Source of the DNA: Mucilaginibacter paludis DSM 18603
Lineage (GTDB): Bacteria > Bacteroidota > Bacteroidia > Sphingobacteriales > Sphingobacteriaceae
Reading direction: 5' to 3'
DNA: 64,000 bases
NCBI RefSeq assembly: GCF_000166195.2
Contig: NZ_CM001403.1
Span: 1 to 64,000 of the forward strand
Below the pieces are notes generated by a model. That model did not search any database and was not told where the DNA came from. It saw only the letters and a list, made by a program, of their open reading frames with translations. Numbering within the stretch: position 1 is the stretch's first letter; the number at the start of each line of letters is the position of its first letter. Below are positions 28,094 through 37,340 of the stretch, in pieces. Position numbers and translations under genes: made by a program.

Positions 28094-28933
28094 ATGAAAA
28101 ACATTCTTGTACTCATCAACCCTTCTGCCGGGGCAGAACGGATAGCCCGGCTGGCGCTTAAAGTTGCACAACAAAGTGGCTCTAATTTACTATTATGCAA
28201 TACATTTGAGCTACCAATGGCCAAAACTTTGGTATTTGCCGGGAACGATGATACACAATGGCAGCAGGAGCCTGTTTTATCAGTTGAAGCATTAACTGAT
28301 AAACTGAGTTATGAGCGGCAATACCGTTCCAATCGCGCAGAACACATGCCACAAATTAATTGCCTTACCAAAACCGACTTTAATGACGACAAGGTTAAAA
28401 AAGTAGTGGTAGATAACCAGGTTACGATGATTGTAACAGGCATAAGGGATTTGCTTGACCTCAAAACGTCCGACCTGATGCAAATGGTTAACAAAGCAAA
28501 TTGCCCGGTTTTTGTAATACCCGACAATACGAGCTTTAGCTCGCTCGATAGCTCAGCCTATTTAACTGATTTACGCTATTGTGATATCGAGGTGATTAAA
28601 TTTTTAAAAGCCTTTAACTCCAAAATATTTGTAACACACGTTTCTGCGAGCGGTATTCCCGATATGGAAGACGGCTACGCACAAAGCTTACTATCAGATG
28701 CGGTGGCCGCGCGCCTGGGATACAATAAACTTTTTTTAAGGAATGTAAAGGGCAACAACCGCAAAAAAGACCTCGAGACAATTACCAAAACTGCTTCTAT
28801 TAAGTTTTTTACCATTGTTAACCAGAAACATAATGTGCTGGAGCGTTTTCTGTCAGACACAACCGAAACCAAACGCGCCTATCACCATTTGCCTTTGCTA
28901 ATTGTTCCATATTTAAATTGGCACCAGGCTTAG
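28094..28933 (+). CDS. tandem universal stress protein, 279 aa
   Basis: MKNILVLINPSAGAERIARLALKVAQQSGSNLLL is a UspA-fold start, and a second, more degenerate Usp half follows from about residue 150. The ATP-binding glycine motif (GxxGxxxxxxxxxGS) is not seen, so it is probably of the non-nucleotide-binding type. An in-frame start at 28043 would add 17 residues that do not fit the fold; ATG 28094 is preferred. Alone on its strand. Stress role is family knowledge. Confidence 0.75.
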   Translation: MKNILVLINPSAGAERIARLALKVAQQSGSNLLLCNTFELPMAKTLVFAGNDDTQWQQEPVLSVEALTDKLSYERQYRSNRAEHMPQINCLTKTDFNDDKVKKVVVDNQVTMIVTGIRDLLDLKTSDLMQMVNKANCPVFVIPDNTSFSSLDSSAYLTDLRYCDIEVIKFLKAFNSKIFVTHVSASGIPDMEDGYAQSLLSDAVAARLGYNKLFLRNVKGNNRKKDLETITKTASIKFFTIVNQKHNVLERFLSDTTETKRAYHHLPLLIVPYLNWHQA

Positions 28934-29178
28934 ACAGCGAAATTCTATAGTTTTATTACAGTAGGGGTTTCGCACTTCGGTATCAGCACTAAGAGGCGGA
29001 ATTTATTCTTTAATATGAATCGGTAACGGACAGTCAGCTCGTTTATCAAAAATCCGCTCCTTACAATATTGTTTGATACTAAATAAAATTAACCTGAAGC
29101 GCTGGGCACATAACCTGGCCCTTTAAGTTTCAACCAATCTTTTTTCAATTATATCATCTATAAACTTACTTTTGTTTG

Positions 29179-29186
29179 TAAGTTTG
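29179..29186 (+). promoter_or_regulatory. Bacteroidota -7 box upstream of cystathionine beta-synthase
   Basis: TAAGTTTG matches the TAnnTTTG consensus, 43 bp before the start codon at 29229. The -33 part is not clear. The rest of the 28934-29228 spacer shows no other element. Confidence 0.4.
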
Positions 29187-29228
29187 GATATATACTACTA
29201 AAACCATCAACTTTATCAACTAAATACC

Positions 29229-30590
29229 ATGTGGCATAACAATATATTAGAAACCGTAGGCAATACGCCTTTGGTAAAACTAAACAAAATCACTAAAGAT
29301 ATCCCGGCGACGGTTTTAGCCAAGATTGAAACTACCAATCCGGGTAACTCTATTAAGGATCGCATGGCACTCAAAATGATTGCCGACGCGGAAAAAAGCG
29401 GCTTACTCAAGCCTGGTGGAACTATTATTGAGGGTACATCGGGCAATACGGGCATGGGGCTGGCGATGGCTGCAATAATTAAAGGGTATAAGTGTATTTT
29501 TACTACTACGGATAAGCAATCAAAAGAAAAGGTTGATGCATTGCGTGCTTTCGGGGCGGAAGTAATTGTTTGCCCTACCAATGTTGACCCGGAAGACGCC
29601 CGCTCCTACTACTCGGTTTCATCGCGCCTGGTGCGCGAAACGCCAAATTCATGGAAGCCTAACCAATACGATAATCTCTCTAATTCGCAGGCTCATTACG
29701 AACAAACCGGTCCCGAAATTTGGGAACAAACCGAGGGTAAAATAACACACCTGGTGGCGGGTGTTGGCACAGGAGGAACGATATCCGGAACGGCAAAATA
29801 TTTGAAAGAGAAAAATCCGGCCATCCAGATCTTAGGGATTGATACCTATGGCTCTGTGTTTAAAAAATATAAGGAAACCGGCATTTTTGATAAAAACGAA
29901 ATTTATCCTTACATCACCGAAGGTATTGGCGAAGACTTTTTGCCACAAAATGTTGATTTTAGCCTGATAGACCATTTTGAAAAAGTAACCGATAAAGATG
30001 CCGCGCTGATGACGCGCGAAATAACTTTAAAGGAAGGGATATTTGCAGGTAACTCTTCGGGATCGGCTGTGGCAGGTACGCTGCAAATGAAACACCTTTT
30101 TAAAGAGGGCGATGTGGTAGTCATCATCTTCCCCGATCATGGTTCACGTTATGTAGGCAAAATGTTTAATGAAGACTGGCTACGCGAACGCGGCTTTTTG
30201 GCCGACGAGAAACTAACCGCCCGTAGCATCATCGCCAAGAAAGAAAAACAGGAGATCGTAACTATCGATTGCGAAAAAACAATTCTCGAAGCCATCAACA
30301 CCATCAAATCCCTCAATATATCGCAGATCCCCGTAACGCAAAAAGGAATGGTAATAGGCAAAATTACCGAAAGCGATATTTTAGATGCCCTATTGGATAA
30401 TCCTTCCTTACGCTCGCAACCTTTAAAAAGCATCGCTACTGCCCCCTTCCCTTTTGTTGATTTAAATACGGGCATCAATAAAATCTCTTCGCTGATCAAC
30501 AAAGAAAACAGCGCCGTTTTAGTTGAGGATGACAAGGGAGCTATTGAAATTATTACACAGTACGATATTATTAATGCCATAAGCGGGTAG
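29229..30590 (+). CDS. cbs: cystathionine beta-synthase (PLP domain plus CBS pair), 453 aa
   Basis: A type II PLP enzyme: NPGNSIKDRMALKMI carries the PLP lysine (about residue 42), EGTSGNTGMGLAMAA binds PLP/substrate and GVGTGGTISGTAKYLK binds the phosphate. Two CBS domains occupy about 340-453 (TIDCEKTILEAINTIKS, then a second repeat). Known reaction: serine plus homocysteine to cystathionine, or related cysteine synthase chemistry. The length and CBS pair support cystathionine beta-synthase over CysK. It is monocistronic, ended by the hairpin at 30747. Confidence 0.93.
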   Translation: MWHNNILETVGNTPLVKLNKITKDIPATVLAKIETTNPGNSIKDRMALKMIADAEKSGLLKPGGTIIEGTSGNTGMGLAMAAIIKGYKCIFTTTDKQSKEKVDALRAFGAEVIVCPTNVDPEDARSYYSVSSRLVRETPNSWKPNQYDNLSNSQAHYEQTGPEIWEQTEGKITHLVAGVGTGGTISGTAKYLKEKNPAIQILGIDTYGSVFKKYKETGIFDKNEIYPYITEGIGEDFLPQNVDFSLIDHFEKVTDKDAALMTREITLKEGIFAGNSSGSAVAGTLQMKHLFKEGDVVVIIFPDHGSRYVGKMFNEDWLRERGFLADEKLTARSIIAKKEKQEIVTIDCEKTILEAINTIKSLNISQIPVTQKGMVIGKITESDILDALLDNPSLRSQPLKSIATAPFPFVDLNTGINKISSLINKENSAVLVEDDKGAIEIITQYDIINAISG

Positions 30591-30746
30591 TACATACCAC
30601 TATTAAAGGTGGCTTGGGTTATGTGATAACCATTGATAAAGCTTTCCCAATTTATGCGGGGTAATTTGTAATCAAGCCCGGTTGGCTCCTAAGCTTATCT
30701 GGTTCCTTAAGCGTTTGCAATATTCAAGTTGGGCGTTCGCCATAAG

Positions 30747-30780
30747 AAAAGCAGCCGTTCTTTACGATGCGGCTGCTTTT
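30747..30780. terminator. bidirectional terminator between cbs and susD
   Basis: AAAAGCAGCCG and CGGCTGCTTTT form an 11-bp stem around a 12-base loop, with T on both 3' sides. It can end cbs on the plus strand and the susCD transcript on the minus strand. Confidence 0.8.
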
Positions 30781-30803
30781 TTATGCCATAATATACTGAT
30801 CGC

Positions 30804-32339
30804 CTAATATCCAGGGCTTTGAATATATAAACCAGGTGCCGCGTCTAATTGCGATTGTGGTACCGGGTAGATTACGTAATTTGCTGTAATAGGGTTAATT
30901 TTATTTTGAGCATCTTCCTTAGTCCTCCAGGCATTCATAATATCAACCAATTTGCCGCTTCGTTGTAAATCAAACCAGCGTAAGCCTTCGTTGGCAAATT
31001 CTTTTCTGCGTTCGTCTAACAATTGGTCAAAAGTTACACCTACCAATGGAGTTGTTAAACCGGCTCTGGCCCTTACGGCGTTCACAACGGCATCTACATC
31101 CGTAGCTTGCGAACCGGTAGCTCCATGTAAAACGCATTCGGCTTTTAACAGCAAGATATCGGTGTAGCGGATAGCAATGTAATTAATTCCCCAATCGAAA
31201 CGGCTGGTAGTTGGTATTTTGGTAAAATCCAACCACTTTCTAAAGAAAGGACGATTTTCTGTGCTACCAGCCTGCGTGTAACCCGCTGTATAGATAGTGG
31301 CAGCTTTACGGGTATCGCCGGTTGCATAATCGTTCACTAAATCATTAGATACCGGTATAATTTCCAAACTCCCATTTGATTTGCTATCCTTAATAGAAAG
31401 GAAATATCCGTTAGGTGTTAGCTGCCATGGAAAGTCAGCACCGTAAATAGAAGAGCTTCCGCTCAGACCTGTTTGATACATCACATCAAATACCGCCTCC
31501 CTATTCCCTGTCGGCACCGGGCTTTGATTGCCATATGAAAAGATATTGGCATAGCTCGTAGTATTTAATGAAAATAAACCACTGCTAATAATATCATTTA
31601 ATAATGGTATGGCTAAATTCCATTCGTTTAATCCTAAACCGGGGCCTTCAATACCATACGTTGCACCGGACCTGGCCATGTATACCTGTGCAAGCAACCC
31701 TTCTGCGGCGTATTTACTTGCCCTGCCTACATCTGTGCCTGTATACGAGGCTGGCAAGTTAGCTATGGCGTATTGAAGATCTGAAATAATGAGCTTATAA
31801 ACGTCAGCTACAGGGCTGCGTGGTATGCTGACGGCATCGGTTGCCAATATCGGATGATCTACAATCGGCACTTTTCCAAAGTAACGAACTAAGTCAAAAT
31901 AATAAAAAGCCCTTAAAAACTTAGATTCTGCCTGATATCTTGTTGCAATACTGGTTGAGCCAATAGCACTTCCATTGGTTGCTATTTGATCAAGTACCGT
32001 ATTCGCTTTGAAAATCCCGTTAAAATCTGCACTCCAAGCTTCCTCAACATAGGTATTTGGAGCGATTCCCCTTGCAAAATTATTGATAGGATCCCAATCG
32101 CGAACGGTTACCGATACACCATAAATATTATCGGAGCGTATTTCAGATAAGTAATCTAGTCGGTCGGGATAGTTACGTAAAGATGAGTAAACTGCGTTCA
32201 TTCCCTGGTAAAAATCGCTCGGAGTTTTGTAAAATGTCACTAATGTAGCCTGAGAAATCGGCAATTGATTCAATTCTTTTTTGCACGACGATATAAAAAA
32301 TGACAATGCTATGGCGGAAATAAAAAATATCTTTTTCAT
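30804..32339 (-). CDS. SusD/RagB-family glycan-binding lipoprotein, 511 aa
   Basis: The signal peptide MKKIFFISAIALSFFISSC ends in a lipobox with Cys19, so this is a lipoprotein of the outer membrane. The SusD fold text is clear: FYKTPSDFYQGMNAVYSSLR near the start, RAFYYFDLVRYFGKVPI (about 148-164), and the C-terminal DERRKEFANEGLRWFDLQRSGKL block. It caps the SusC barrel and binds oligosaccharide. It follows susC by 21 bp. The substrate is likely a pectic fragment from the neighbourhood, by inference. Confidence 0.96.
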   Translation of the reverse strand: MKKIFFISAIALSFFISSCKKELNQLPISQATLVTFYKTPSDFYQGMNAVYSSLRNYPDRLDYLSEIRSDNIYGVSVTVRDWDPINNFARGIAPNTYVEEAWSADFNGIFKANTVLDQIATNGSAIGSTSIATRYQAESKFLRAFYYFDLVRYFGKVPIVDHPILATDAVSIPRSPVADVYKLIISDLQYAIANLPASYTGTDVGRASKYAAEGLLAQVYMARSGATYGIEGPGLGLNEWNLAIPLLNDIISSGLFSLNTTSYANIFSYGNQSPVPTGNREAVFDVMYQTGLSGSSSIYGADFPWQLTPNGYFLSIKDSKSNGSLEIIPVSNDLVNDYATGDTRKAATIYTAGYTQAGSTENRPFFRKWLDFTKIPTTSRFDWGINYIAIRYTDILLLKAECVLHGATGSQATDVDAVVNAVRARAGLTTPLVGVTFDQLLDERRKEFANEGLRWFDLQRSGKLVDIMNAWRTKEDAQNKINPITANYVIYPVPQSQLDAAPGLYIQSPGY

Positions 32340-32360
32340 TTGTTTTGATTAATAGGATGA

Positions 32361-35300
32361 TTAAAATGTAAAGTTCAATCCGAATATCAACGATTTAGCC
32401 AATGGTAAACCTCCGTAATCCCCGGCCTCTGGATACACGCTATTTGAACCAACAGAAGTATTTTGCGCTTCCGGATTTAAACCGCCATAATATTTATCAT
32501 GACCAAAGAAGTTCTCGGCGGTAACATAGATCCGCGCACCCTGAACAACCGGTAACTTAATCACATTTTTTAAATTATAGCCTAAAGTAATGTCCCTCAC
32601 CCTTATATAATCGGAAGAGTACAACCAATCTGTATTACCAAGGAAACCAAATGTTGAGTAAGCCTTACTTACCCGGCCCGCGCCTGTATTATCGGCAGAT
32701 TTCCAACGATTCACATAAAATTCGGGAGCGTTGTCTGTAAAGCCTTGGCCTGTACGGGTAATTGCCCTTCCTAATAAGGAATAAATAGAGCCCCCATTTT
32801 GGCCTTGAACCAGTACGCTCAAATCAAATCCTTTAAAACGAAATGAGTTAGTAATACCCCAGGTATAATTAGGACTTGGATGCCCCACTATTTGCCTGTC
32901 ATTTGCATCGATTACGCCATCGTGATTATAATCTTCATATTTAGGATCACCAACTGTTTCTGAACCTGATAGGGCAACTTTATTGTTAATATCGGCCTGA
33001 GTTAATATACCAACTTGCCTAACAACATAAATACTGTTGATTGATTCGCCTACACGTAAAATAGTATGGCCATTATTATTGTCTAAAGCCGAGGGAATAA
33101 TGATCTGGCTCTGATTACCATATAATGATACAATCTTATTGGTGTTGTGGCTTATATTAACCGTTGTATTCCATTGGAACTTACCAATCAGGTTACGTGA
33201 TGTTAATTCAAGTTCCTCGCCGATGTTGCGAACTGCACCCGCATTAGAAATGATATACGAAAAACCTGTACTTTCCAGTGTAGGCACGTTTAACAACAAT
33301 TGTGTATTGTATTTATTGTAATAGTCAATCGATCCGGTTAAGCGGTTATTAAACAAACCAAAGTCTATACCGCCGTCCCAGGTTTGCGATTTCTCCCATT
33401 GTATATCTGGGTTAGCTAAAACATTTTGAGCCTGGCCATTAACTGCAGCTTGTGTTGTACCTAAAACATAGGGAGATGAAGCGATGGTGGCTATGCTGGC
33501 ATAATTTCCGATATTGTTATTACCATTTACACCAAAGCTCACTCTAAATTTCAAGTCGCTCAAAGTGGATTGCTTTTTCATAAAGCTTTCTTCGATCACT
33601 CTCCAGCCCAACGATGCAGATGGAAAAATCCCGTATTTAACATTCTCGCCAAATTTGGATGAACCATCATCCCGTAAGCTGGCTGATAACAAATATTTAT
33701 CTTTATAGCTGTATTGTACACGGCTAAAATACGATACCAGCACATTTTTCTGACTGGTTGTATTACCTGAAACATTTGCAGCGGCGTTTAAGGTTTGTAT
33801 TACCGCGCTTGTATAGCCGCCAACTGAAGAAAGCGAACTTTGATCTAGCCTGTCGACGTTGTACGATTGTCCAAGCAATATATTTAAGCTATGTACTTTA
33901 TTAAACTCCTTGTTATATGTAAGTGTATTTTCATTTACGAAGGTTTGCCTTCTGTAGCTACCGTATGTTCCAGATGTATTTGCCGTAAGGTTGGTATTAG
34001 TTGAAGCATTGAAAGTGCGGTTAGATAGCTGCAAAGTAGTTATGTATGGCACGTATGTGCTTGTATTGTTATCAGTGTTGTCCAGGTTAAGTGAGCTTCT
34101 GAAATTTAAGCCCTTTATAATTTCATAATCGCCATAAATGGTTGCCAGCGTACGAAACCGTTTGGTTTCACCCACGTTGTACATTAATTTACCGTAGGGG
34201 CTATTGGTGGTATTACTCCAGGCATATTGTGCATTTTTACCAATATTAGCCAGTAGGCCAACTGAATCTTCCTGTATCGGGCTCATGCTCAAGGCTTGAT
34301 GAAAGATGTTATCTTTACCCTCAACACCAGGATCCTCGGTAATAGAATAGCTTGGTGCTATATTAGCGCCGAACTTTAAATTTTTAGCCACATTTACTTC
34401 CACATTTGCACGCATGGAGTAAATTTTATAGCCCAAGCCGCGCACAAATCCGTCTTGATTAGTATAGTTACCGGATATAAAGTAATTGGCTACATCGCTC
34501 GCACCACTAACGTTAAGTTCGTTTGTCTGCATAAAGCCCTTACGCTCGATGGCGCTTTGCCAGTCAACATATTCTAATCCAGGATGCCCCGGTAATGTCC
34601 AACGGGGATCAAGTTGATAGGCGGTACTAAAGGCTCCCCCATTCATGGCGGTACGCGTTGCTGCGTTATCATTAGCTGTAGCACCGGCTGCACCATATTT
34701 GGTAACATAAGCGGCATTAATCATCTCGGTAGCCCGGTCAATCCATTCATCACCATTAAGCATTTTTAATTTTTTACTTGCTTCGTTATAACCTAAAGAT
34801 GTATTAAAGGTAATTTTAGGCTTACCTTTGGTACCATGCTTGGTAGTGATCAAAACAACTCCGTTGGAAGCCCTTGATCCATAGATAGCAGCCGCTGCGG
34901 CATCTTTCAAAACTTGTATATTTTCAATATCAGCCGGATTGATGTTATCAAGTGGGTTGCCGCCAACAAAACTGCCATTACCTGTATTGCTTGAATTGTT
35001 AGATAACGGAAACCCATCAATTACATAAAGGGGCTCGTTACCCGCTGTAATGGAGCCAGAGCCACGCACCTGAATGCTAAAAGCCTTGCCTGGGACACCT
35101 GTAGTTTGCTTTACGGTAACACCCGCTAACTGGCCTACAAGCGCCTGGTCAACGCGGGTAATAGGTCGCTCATCCAAATTTTCATTTCTTAATGTAGCAG
35201 TGGCGCCTGTAACATTTGCCCGCTTTTGAGTACCATATCCAACAACTACAACCTCGCTGAGTTGTTTTTGGCTTGATACCATGCTGACGTTAATCACTGG

Positions 35301-35591
35301 ACTGGCGCCTACAGTTATCTCTTGCGGATTAAAGCCCAGAAATTTGAATACCAAAACTGCTCCTTTGTTGGCTTTGATGCTATATTTACCATCTAAATCG
35401 GTAACGGTTCCAATGGTTGTGCCTTTTATCAGTACCGATACAGAGGGCAAAGTGGCACCTCCATCGTCTTTAACAACACCGGTAATATTTCCGTTTTGAG
35501 AAAAAGCACTTGAGATAAACAACACTGTAAATAGCGACACCAGATACAGCTTCCTACTCCTGCATAGAAGTATAAGTAAATTTTTATCCAT
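32361..35591 (-). CDS. SusC/RagA TonB-linked outer-membrane receptor, 1076 aa
   Basis: After a signal peptide comes a CarboxypepD_reg-like domain (NITGVVKDDGGATLPSVSV...TDLDGKYSIKA, about 35-90), then a TonB box-like linker VVVGYGTQKRANVTGATATL. The plug domain has the family text AAIYGSRASNGVVLITTKHG, followed by a 22-strand barrel ending in phenylalanine (LNFTF). No STN domain is present, so no direct anti-sigma signalling is expected. It imports oligosaccharide together with SusD. The IS3 element begins 142 bp upstream of its start. Confidence 0.96.
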   Translation of the reverse strand: MDKNLLILLCRSRKLYLVSLFTVLFISSAFSQNGNITGVVKDDGGATLPSVSVLIKGTTIGTVTDLDGKYSIKANKGAVLVFKFLGFNPQEITVGASPVINVSMVSSQKQLSEVVVVGYGTQKRANVTGATATLRNENLDERPITRVDQALVGQLAGVTVKQTTGVPGKAFSIQVRGSGSITAGNEPLYVIDGFPLSNNSSNTGNGSFVGGNPLDNINPADIENIQVLKDAAAAAIYGSRASNGVVLITTKHGTKGKPKITFNTSLGYNEASKKLKMLNGDEWIDRATEMINAAYVTKYGAAGATANDNAATRTAMNGGAFSTAYQLDPRWTLPGHPGLEYVDWQSAIERKGFMQTNELNVSGASDVANYFISGNYTNQDGFVRGLGYKIYSMRANVEVNVAKNLKFGANIAPSYSITEDPGVEGKDNIFHQALSMSPIQEDSVGLLANIGKNAQYAWSNTTNSPYGKLMYNVGETKRFRTLATIYGDYEIIKGLNFRSSLNLDNTDNNTSTYVPYITTLQLSNRTFNASTNTNLTANTSGTYGSYRRQTFVNENTLTYNKEFNKVHSLNILLGQSYNVDRLDQSSLSSVGGYTSAVIQTLNAAANVSGNTTSQKNVLVSYFSRVQYSYKDKYLLSASLRDDGSSKFGENVKYGIFPSASLGWRVIEESFMKKQSTLSDLKFRVSFGVNGNNNIGNYASIATIASSPYVLGTTQAAVNGQAQNVLANPDIQWEKSQTWDGGIDFGLFNNRLTGSIDYYNKYNTQLLLNVPTLESTGFSYIISNAGAVRNIGEELELTSRNLIGKFQWNTTVNISHNTNKIVSLYGNQSQIIIPSALDNNNGHTILRVGESINSIYVVRQVGILTQADINNKVALSGSETVGDPKYEDYNHDGVIDANDRQIVGHPSPNYTWGITNSFRFKGFDLSVLVQGQNGGSIYSLLGRAITRTGQGFTDNAPEFYVNRWKSADNTGAGRVSKAYSTFGFLGNTDWLYSSDYIRVRDITLGYNLKNVIKLPVVQGARIYVTAENFFGHDKYYGGLNPEAQNTSVGSNSVYPEAGDYGGLPLAKSLIFGLNFTF

Positions 35592-35641
35592 AAAAGTAAT
35601 TAATAATAGTTTAAAGCTTATTGCTTGTTAATTGGTTATTG

Positions 35642-35649
35642 CAAACTTA
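35642..35649 (-). promoter_or_regulatory. -7 box upstream of susC
   Basis: TAAGTTTG on the minus strand, 51 bp before the susC ATG, matches TAnnTTTG. It lies between the IS3 element and susC, so the element has not separated susC from this box. Confidence 0.4.
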
Positions 35650-35775
35650 GATTAATAAAAAAAGTTTTGCATCCTGTAGTGTGCTGCCCTGTAATAGTAA
35701 TAATACAAAAAAAGGGCGTAACCAAAATGAAGTGAACCCCAAAAGTTAGACAAAAACTTTTGGGGTTTATTATTT

Positions 35776-36297
35776 ATGTCAAAGCACACATTTGAAGAGA
35801 AACTTGATGTAGTTTCTCAAGTAAGAAAGGGAAAGCCGATTCTACGGATATCCCGCGAACGCCATATCCGTGAAGGCATGATATTGGAATGGGTTCGGAA
35901 ATATGATCTTTATGGCGAAAGTGGGCTGCTCAAACAACCTAACGTCAAGCCCACGCCTGATTTCAAAGAAGAAGTTGTAAGGCTTGTCATAGAAAAAAAA
36001 GTACCTTTAAATCAGGTTGTTCTGGAATATAGATTAAGCAAGACTGCTTTAGAGCGCTGGGTAAGATCAGTACGGGTTGAGGGATATGCAGTACTATACC
36101 AGCAAAAGAATCCTGGACGACCACCTAAATGCATGGGAAGATCAAAGAAGCTTGAACCTGAAACAGAAGTAGAGAAGCTCCAGGCGGAAAATAGCCGTTT
36201 GCGGGCGGAGAACGCACTATTAAAAAAAGTCACGGCCTTAGTCAAGGAAAAAGAAGCCCGCGAACGCATGAGTGGGCAAAAGCCATCGAAGAACTAA
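35776..36297 (+). CDS. IS3-family transposase OrfA, 173 aa
   Basis: Two helix-turn-helix units (about 5-50 and 55-110: EEKLDVVSQVRKGKP and FKEEVVRLVIEKKVPLNQVV) recognise the element ends. A leucine zipper follows (VEKLQAENSRLRAENALLKK). An A7G run at 36224-36231, in the codons for LLKK, is a likely -1 frameshift site that would join OrfA to OrfB, as IS3 elements do. The OrfB frame is open through this region. Confidence 0.92.
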   Translation: MSKHTFEEKLDVVSQVRKGKPILRISRERHIREGMILEWVRKYDLYGESGLLKQPNVKPTPDFKEEVVRLVIEKKVPLNQVVLEYRLSKTALERWVRSVRVEGYAVLYQQKNPGRPPKCMGRSKKLEPETEVEKLQAENSRLRAENALLKKVTALVKEKEARERMSGQKPSKN

Positions 36298-36323
36298 GGC
36301 CCGAACATGATGTTTCAATTCTA

Positions 36324-37118
36324 TTGGATTGCAAACAGATGGCTCGTTCTGTATTTTATTATCATCGCAAGCGCCTAAATGATGATAAATACAAGCATGA
36401 AAAAGAAGAGATCGCAAGTATATACCACTTGCATAAAGGCAGATATGGTTATCGGCGGGTCACCGCCGAAATGAAGAACCGGGGTTATAGCATAAATCAC
36501 AAGACTGTCCAAAAATTGATGGGAACATTAGGCCTAAAATGCAATATCAGGAAAGTAAGTTATCGCTCATACAAAGGTGAGGTTGGTAAAATTGCCCCTA
36601 ATGTACTTGAAAGGGATTTTGAGGCAAATCTGCCTAATCAGAAATGGGCTACGGATGTCACTCAGATGAACATTAAAGGGGAGAAGATCTATTTATCTCC
36701 TATAATTGACATGTTCAACGGGGAAGTCATTTCTTATAGTATTTCAAAATCTCCAAATATGCAGATGATAGATGAAATGTTATATGAGGCTTTTGATAAA
36801 GTGAAAGATATAAGGGGACTTATTTTTCACTCTGACCAAGGGTGGCAATATCAACATTATGGATATAGAAAGGCTTTGGAAAAACATGGAATTATTCAAA
36901 GCATGTCCAGAAAGGGAAACTGCTTGGATAATGCCTTGGCCGAAAGCTTCTTTGGGATCTTAAAGACAGAATTACTGTACAAACAGAGCTTTGAAACTGC
37001 GGAAGAATTTATAACTTCGTTAAAAGAATACATTCATTACTATAACAATGAAAGAATAAAAAACAGGTTAAATGGAAAGAGCCCGGTGGAATACCGAGCT
37101 CTCGTACAAAAAACTTAA
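36324..37118 (+). CDS. IS3-family transposase OrfB (DDE integrase core), 264 aa or longer
   Basis: The catalytic triad is visible: D in WATDVTQM, D in IFHSDQGWQYQ, E in NALAESFFGILK. The stated start is a TTG, but the same frame is open upstream and reads HEWAKAIEELRPEHDVSILL before it, the usual OrfB beginning. The active enzyme is therefore probably an OrfAB fusion made by -1 frameshifting. It cuts and joins the IS ends. The frame is intact to its stop. Confidence 0.92.
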   Translation: MDCKQMARSVFYYHRKRLNDDKYKHEKEEIASIYHLHKGRYGYRRVTAEMKNRGYSINHKTVQKLMGTLGLKCNIRKVSYRSYKGEVGKIAPNVLERDFEANLPNQKWATDVTQMNIKGEKIYLSPIIDMFNGEVISYSISKSPNMQMIDEMLYEAFDKVKDIRGLIFHSDQGWQYQHYGYRKALEKHGIIQSMSRKGNCLDNALAESFFGILKTELLYKQSFETAEEFITSLKEYIHYYNNERIKNRLNGKSPVEYRALVQKT

Positions 37119-37340
37119 TTTTGTAAACTGTCCAACTTTTTGGGGTCACACCAAAATTGCCACGCCCCTTTATTTTCTTAAAATAATGCTAATCATTAAC
37201 TTAACATAAATCCTTTATCCGATAAGGTATATTAAGCCGACATTTCTAATTAGCTTGAGTTATTTTTTTGCTATCTCTACAGCGTAAATTTGCTCCGCGC
37301 CCTCAAAATTAGCCCGGAAAATGATCCATTTTTCATCCGG

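Larger units (their letters stand above)
35733..37148 (+). mobile_element. IS3-family insertion sequence (IS150-like), 1416 bp
   Basis: Ends are 19-bp imperfect inverted repeats, TGAACCCCAAAAGTTAGAC (35733-35751) and, inverted, TGACCCCAAAAAGTTGGAC (37130-37148), 16 of 19 identical. Between them lie orfA and orfB in -1 phase. Both frames are intact, so the copy is probably active or recent. No clean 3-bp target duplication is seen at these borders; ACCAAAAT occurs at both flanks (35721-35728 and 37150-37157), an unusual 8-bp candidate. It sits between the pectinase genes and susC. Confidence 0.9.
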
